64,000 nt of DNA from Fidelibacterota bacterium (GTDB lineage: Bacteria; Fidelibacterota; UBA8477; JABMPR01): NCBI GenBank assembly GCA_018650445.1, contig JABIFX010000253.1:1-64000 (forward strand), given 5' to 3'. The position numbers were made by a program, and so were the translations under genes. The notes below the pieces were generated by a model. It worked only from the letters and a program-made list of their open reading frames with translations. It ran no database searches and was not told the DNA's origin. How positions within the stretch are numbered: the stretch's first letter is position 1; each line of letters starts with the position of its first letter. This document shows positions 63,538 to 64,000 of this stretch, piece by piece.

Positions 63538-64000
63538 CTACACCTGTACTTCAGAAATTTCTACAATGCTTAGGATTCCCAGAGCCGCCAAGACAAAAAT
63601 GAGACAGCCCAAAATGACCCCCACCCCCACAGCCAAACTAGTCTGTCTGCTGGAAAGGTTCATCACCCTGGCCAGGGATATTCCCGTCCAGACACCACCC
63701 CCAAAGGGAATAGTAGTGATAGTAAGGGGACCCAGCCACCCAATTTTCATGAGCCCTGCAGTCCAACTCCGTTTGCTCAAGCGGTCCTGAATTCTCTTGG
63801 AACGTTCCTGCAAATAGATCGCCCATTTGAATTTCTCAAAGGATAGGTCAAACATGTGATTGATGAATGCCATAAGTACAAAATCCGAAAGAATGACGAT
63901 GATTCCTATTTCCCAGGCATTGAGACCCATGATAAGACCGAGAGGGAAGGCTGCCTTCTTTCCCAGTGTGTACTGGGCCACAAGCAGCGGGATAATAGCC
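63538..64000 (-). CDS. Small multidrug export protein family (PF06695), partial at the right edge
   Basis: The visible 150 or so codons run to the window edge without a stop, so the real start lies outside; a GTG at 63981 is only the first in-window start. Three or four hydrophobic segments are seen, with AAFPLGLIMGLNAWEIGIIVILSDF and GPLTITTIPFGGGVWTGISLARVMNL matching the Sm_multidrug_ex family. It is probably an inner-membrane transporter-like protein of unknown cargo. It ends 36 bp before the PAP2 gene on the same strand. Confidence 0.82.
   Translation of the reverse strand, partial: AIIPLLVAQYTLGKKAAFPLGLIMGLNAWEIGIIVILSDFVLMAFINHMFDLSFEKFKWAIYLQERSKRIQDRLSKRSWTAGLMKIGWLGPLTITTIPFGGGVWTGISLARVMNLSSRQTSLAVGVGVILGCLIFVLAALGILSIVEISEVQV

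Overview
The window looks like a chromosomal segment of a Gram-negative bacterium of the FCB group, most likely Candidatus Neomarinimicrobiota (Marinimicrobia/SAR406) or a close relative. Three large secreted proteins end in a FlgD-like C-terminal sorting domain with the YPNPFNP signature typical of type IX secretion cargo in that group. There are many lipoproteins and outer-membrane-barrel-like proteins. Core metabolism includes a Wolinella-type fumarate reductase (frdCAB order), a PPi-type phosphofructokinase, ThyX, and an archaeal/eukaryotic-style prolyl-tRNA synthetase. I saw no phage, insertion sequence, CRISPR array or rRNA. The taxonomic call is an inference from gene style; no marker phylogeny was run.

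Region by region. 1-12.6 kb is a mostly minus-strand block: a giant AddA helicase-nuclease that runs off the left edge and carries an AddB-like C-terminus, a zinc-ribbon protein, a DMT transporter, a small membrane protein, an orphan PAS histidine kinase, a 6PGDH-like dehydrogenase, a lipoyl-less E2-like acyltransferase, an NlpC/P60-barrel fusion lipoprotein and an Eis-like acetyltransferase. 12.8-23 kb holds a PBP1A-type peptidoglycan synthase, AMP nucleosidase, a lipoprotein, a 1772-residue secreted multidomain protein and a lone prepilin-like protein.

23.2-33.8 kb is a transport block. A YtrA-type GntR regulator with a palindromic operator over its own promoter leads an ABC-2 exporter operon and a Yip1 membrane protein. 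A TolC / HlyD adaptor / LolD-MacB ATPase / two-permease tripartite system and a DUF4395 protein follow. 33.9-43 kb contains proS, an LPP20-like envelope protein, a cytidylate-kinase-like protein, an HGSNAT-like acyltransferase and frdCAB. 43-49.1 kb holds a beta-helix lipoprotein and two more secreted proteins (BNR/sortilin-like and FG-GAP/VCBS) that converge on one terminator.

49.2-64 kb has pabB-pabA, a TPR lipoprotein, a poly-Asp lipoprotein next to an unusual signal-peptide YidD fusion, an NPP-type phosphodiesterase, a wall/serine-hydrolase lipoprotein pair, an inositol-monophosphatase family enzyme, thyX, a small membrane protein, the PFK and a tRNA-His/tRNA-Glu pair. It ends with a secreted LIM/DA1-like metallopeptidase, a PAP2-type lipid phosphatase/transferase and a small multidrug export protein cut by the right edge.

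The least ordinary items are the AddA-AddB single polypeptide, the exported LIM-DA1 peptidase, the signal-peptide YidD fusion and the NlpC/P60-barrel fusion.
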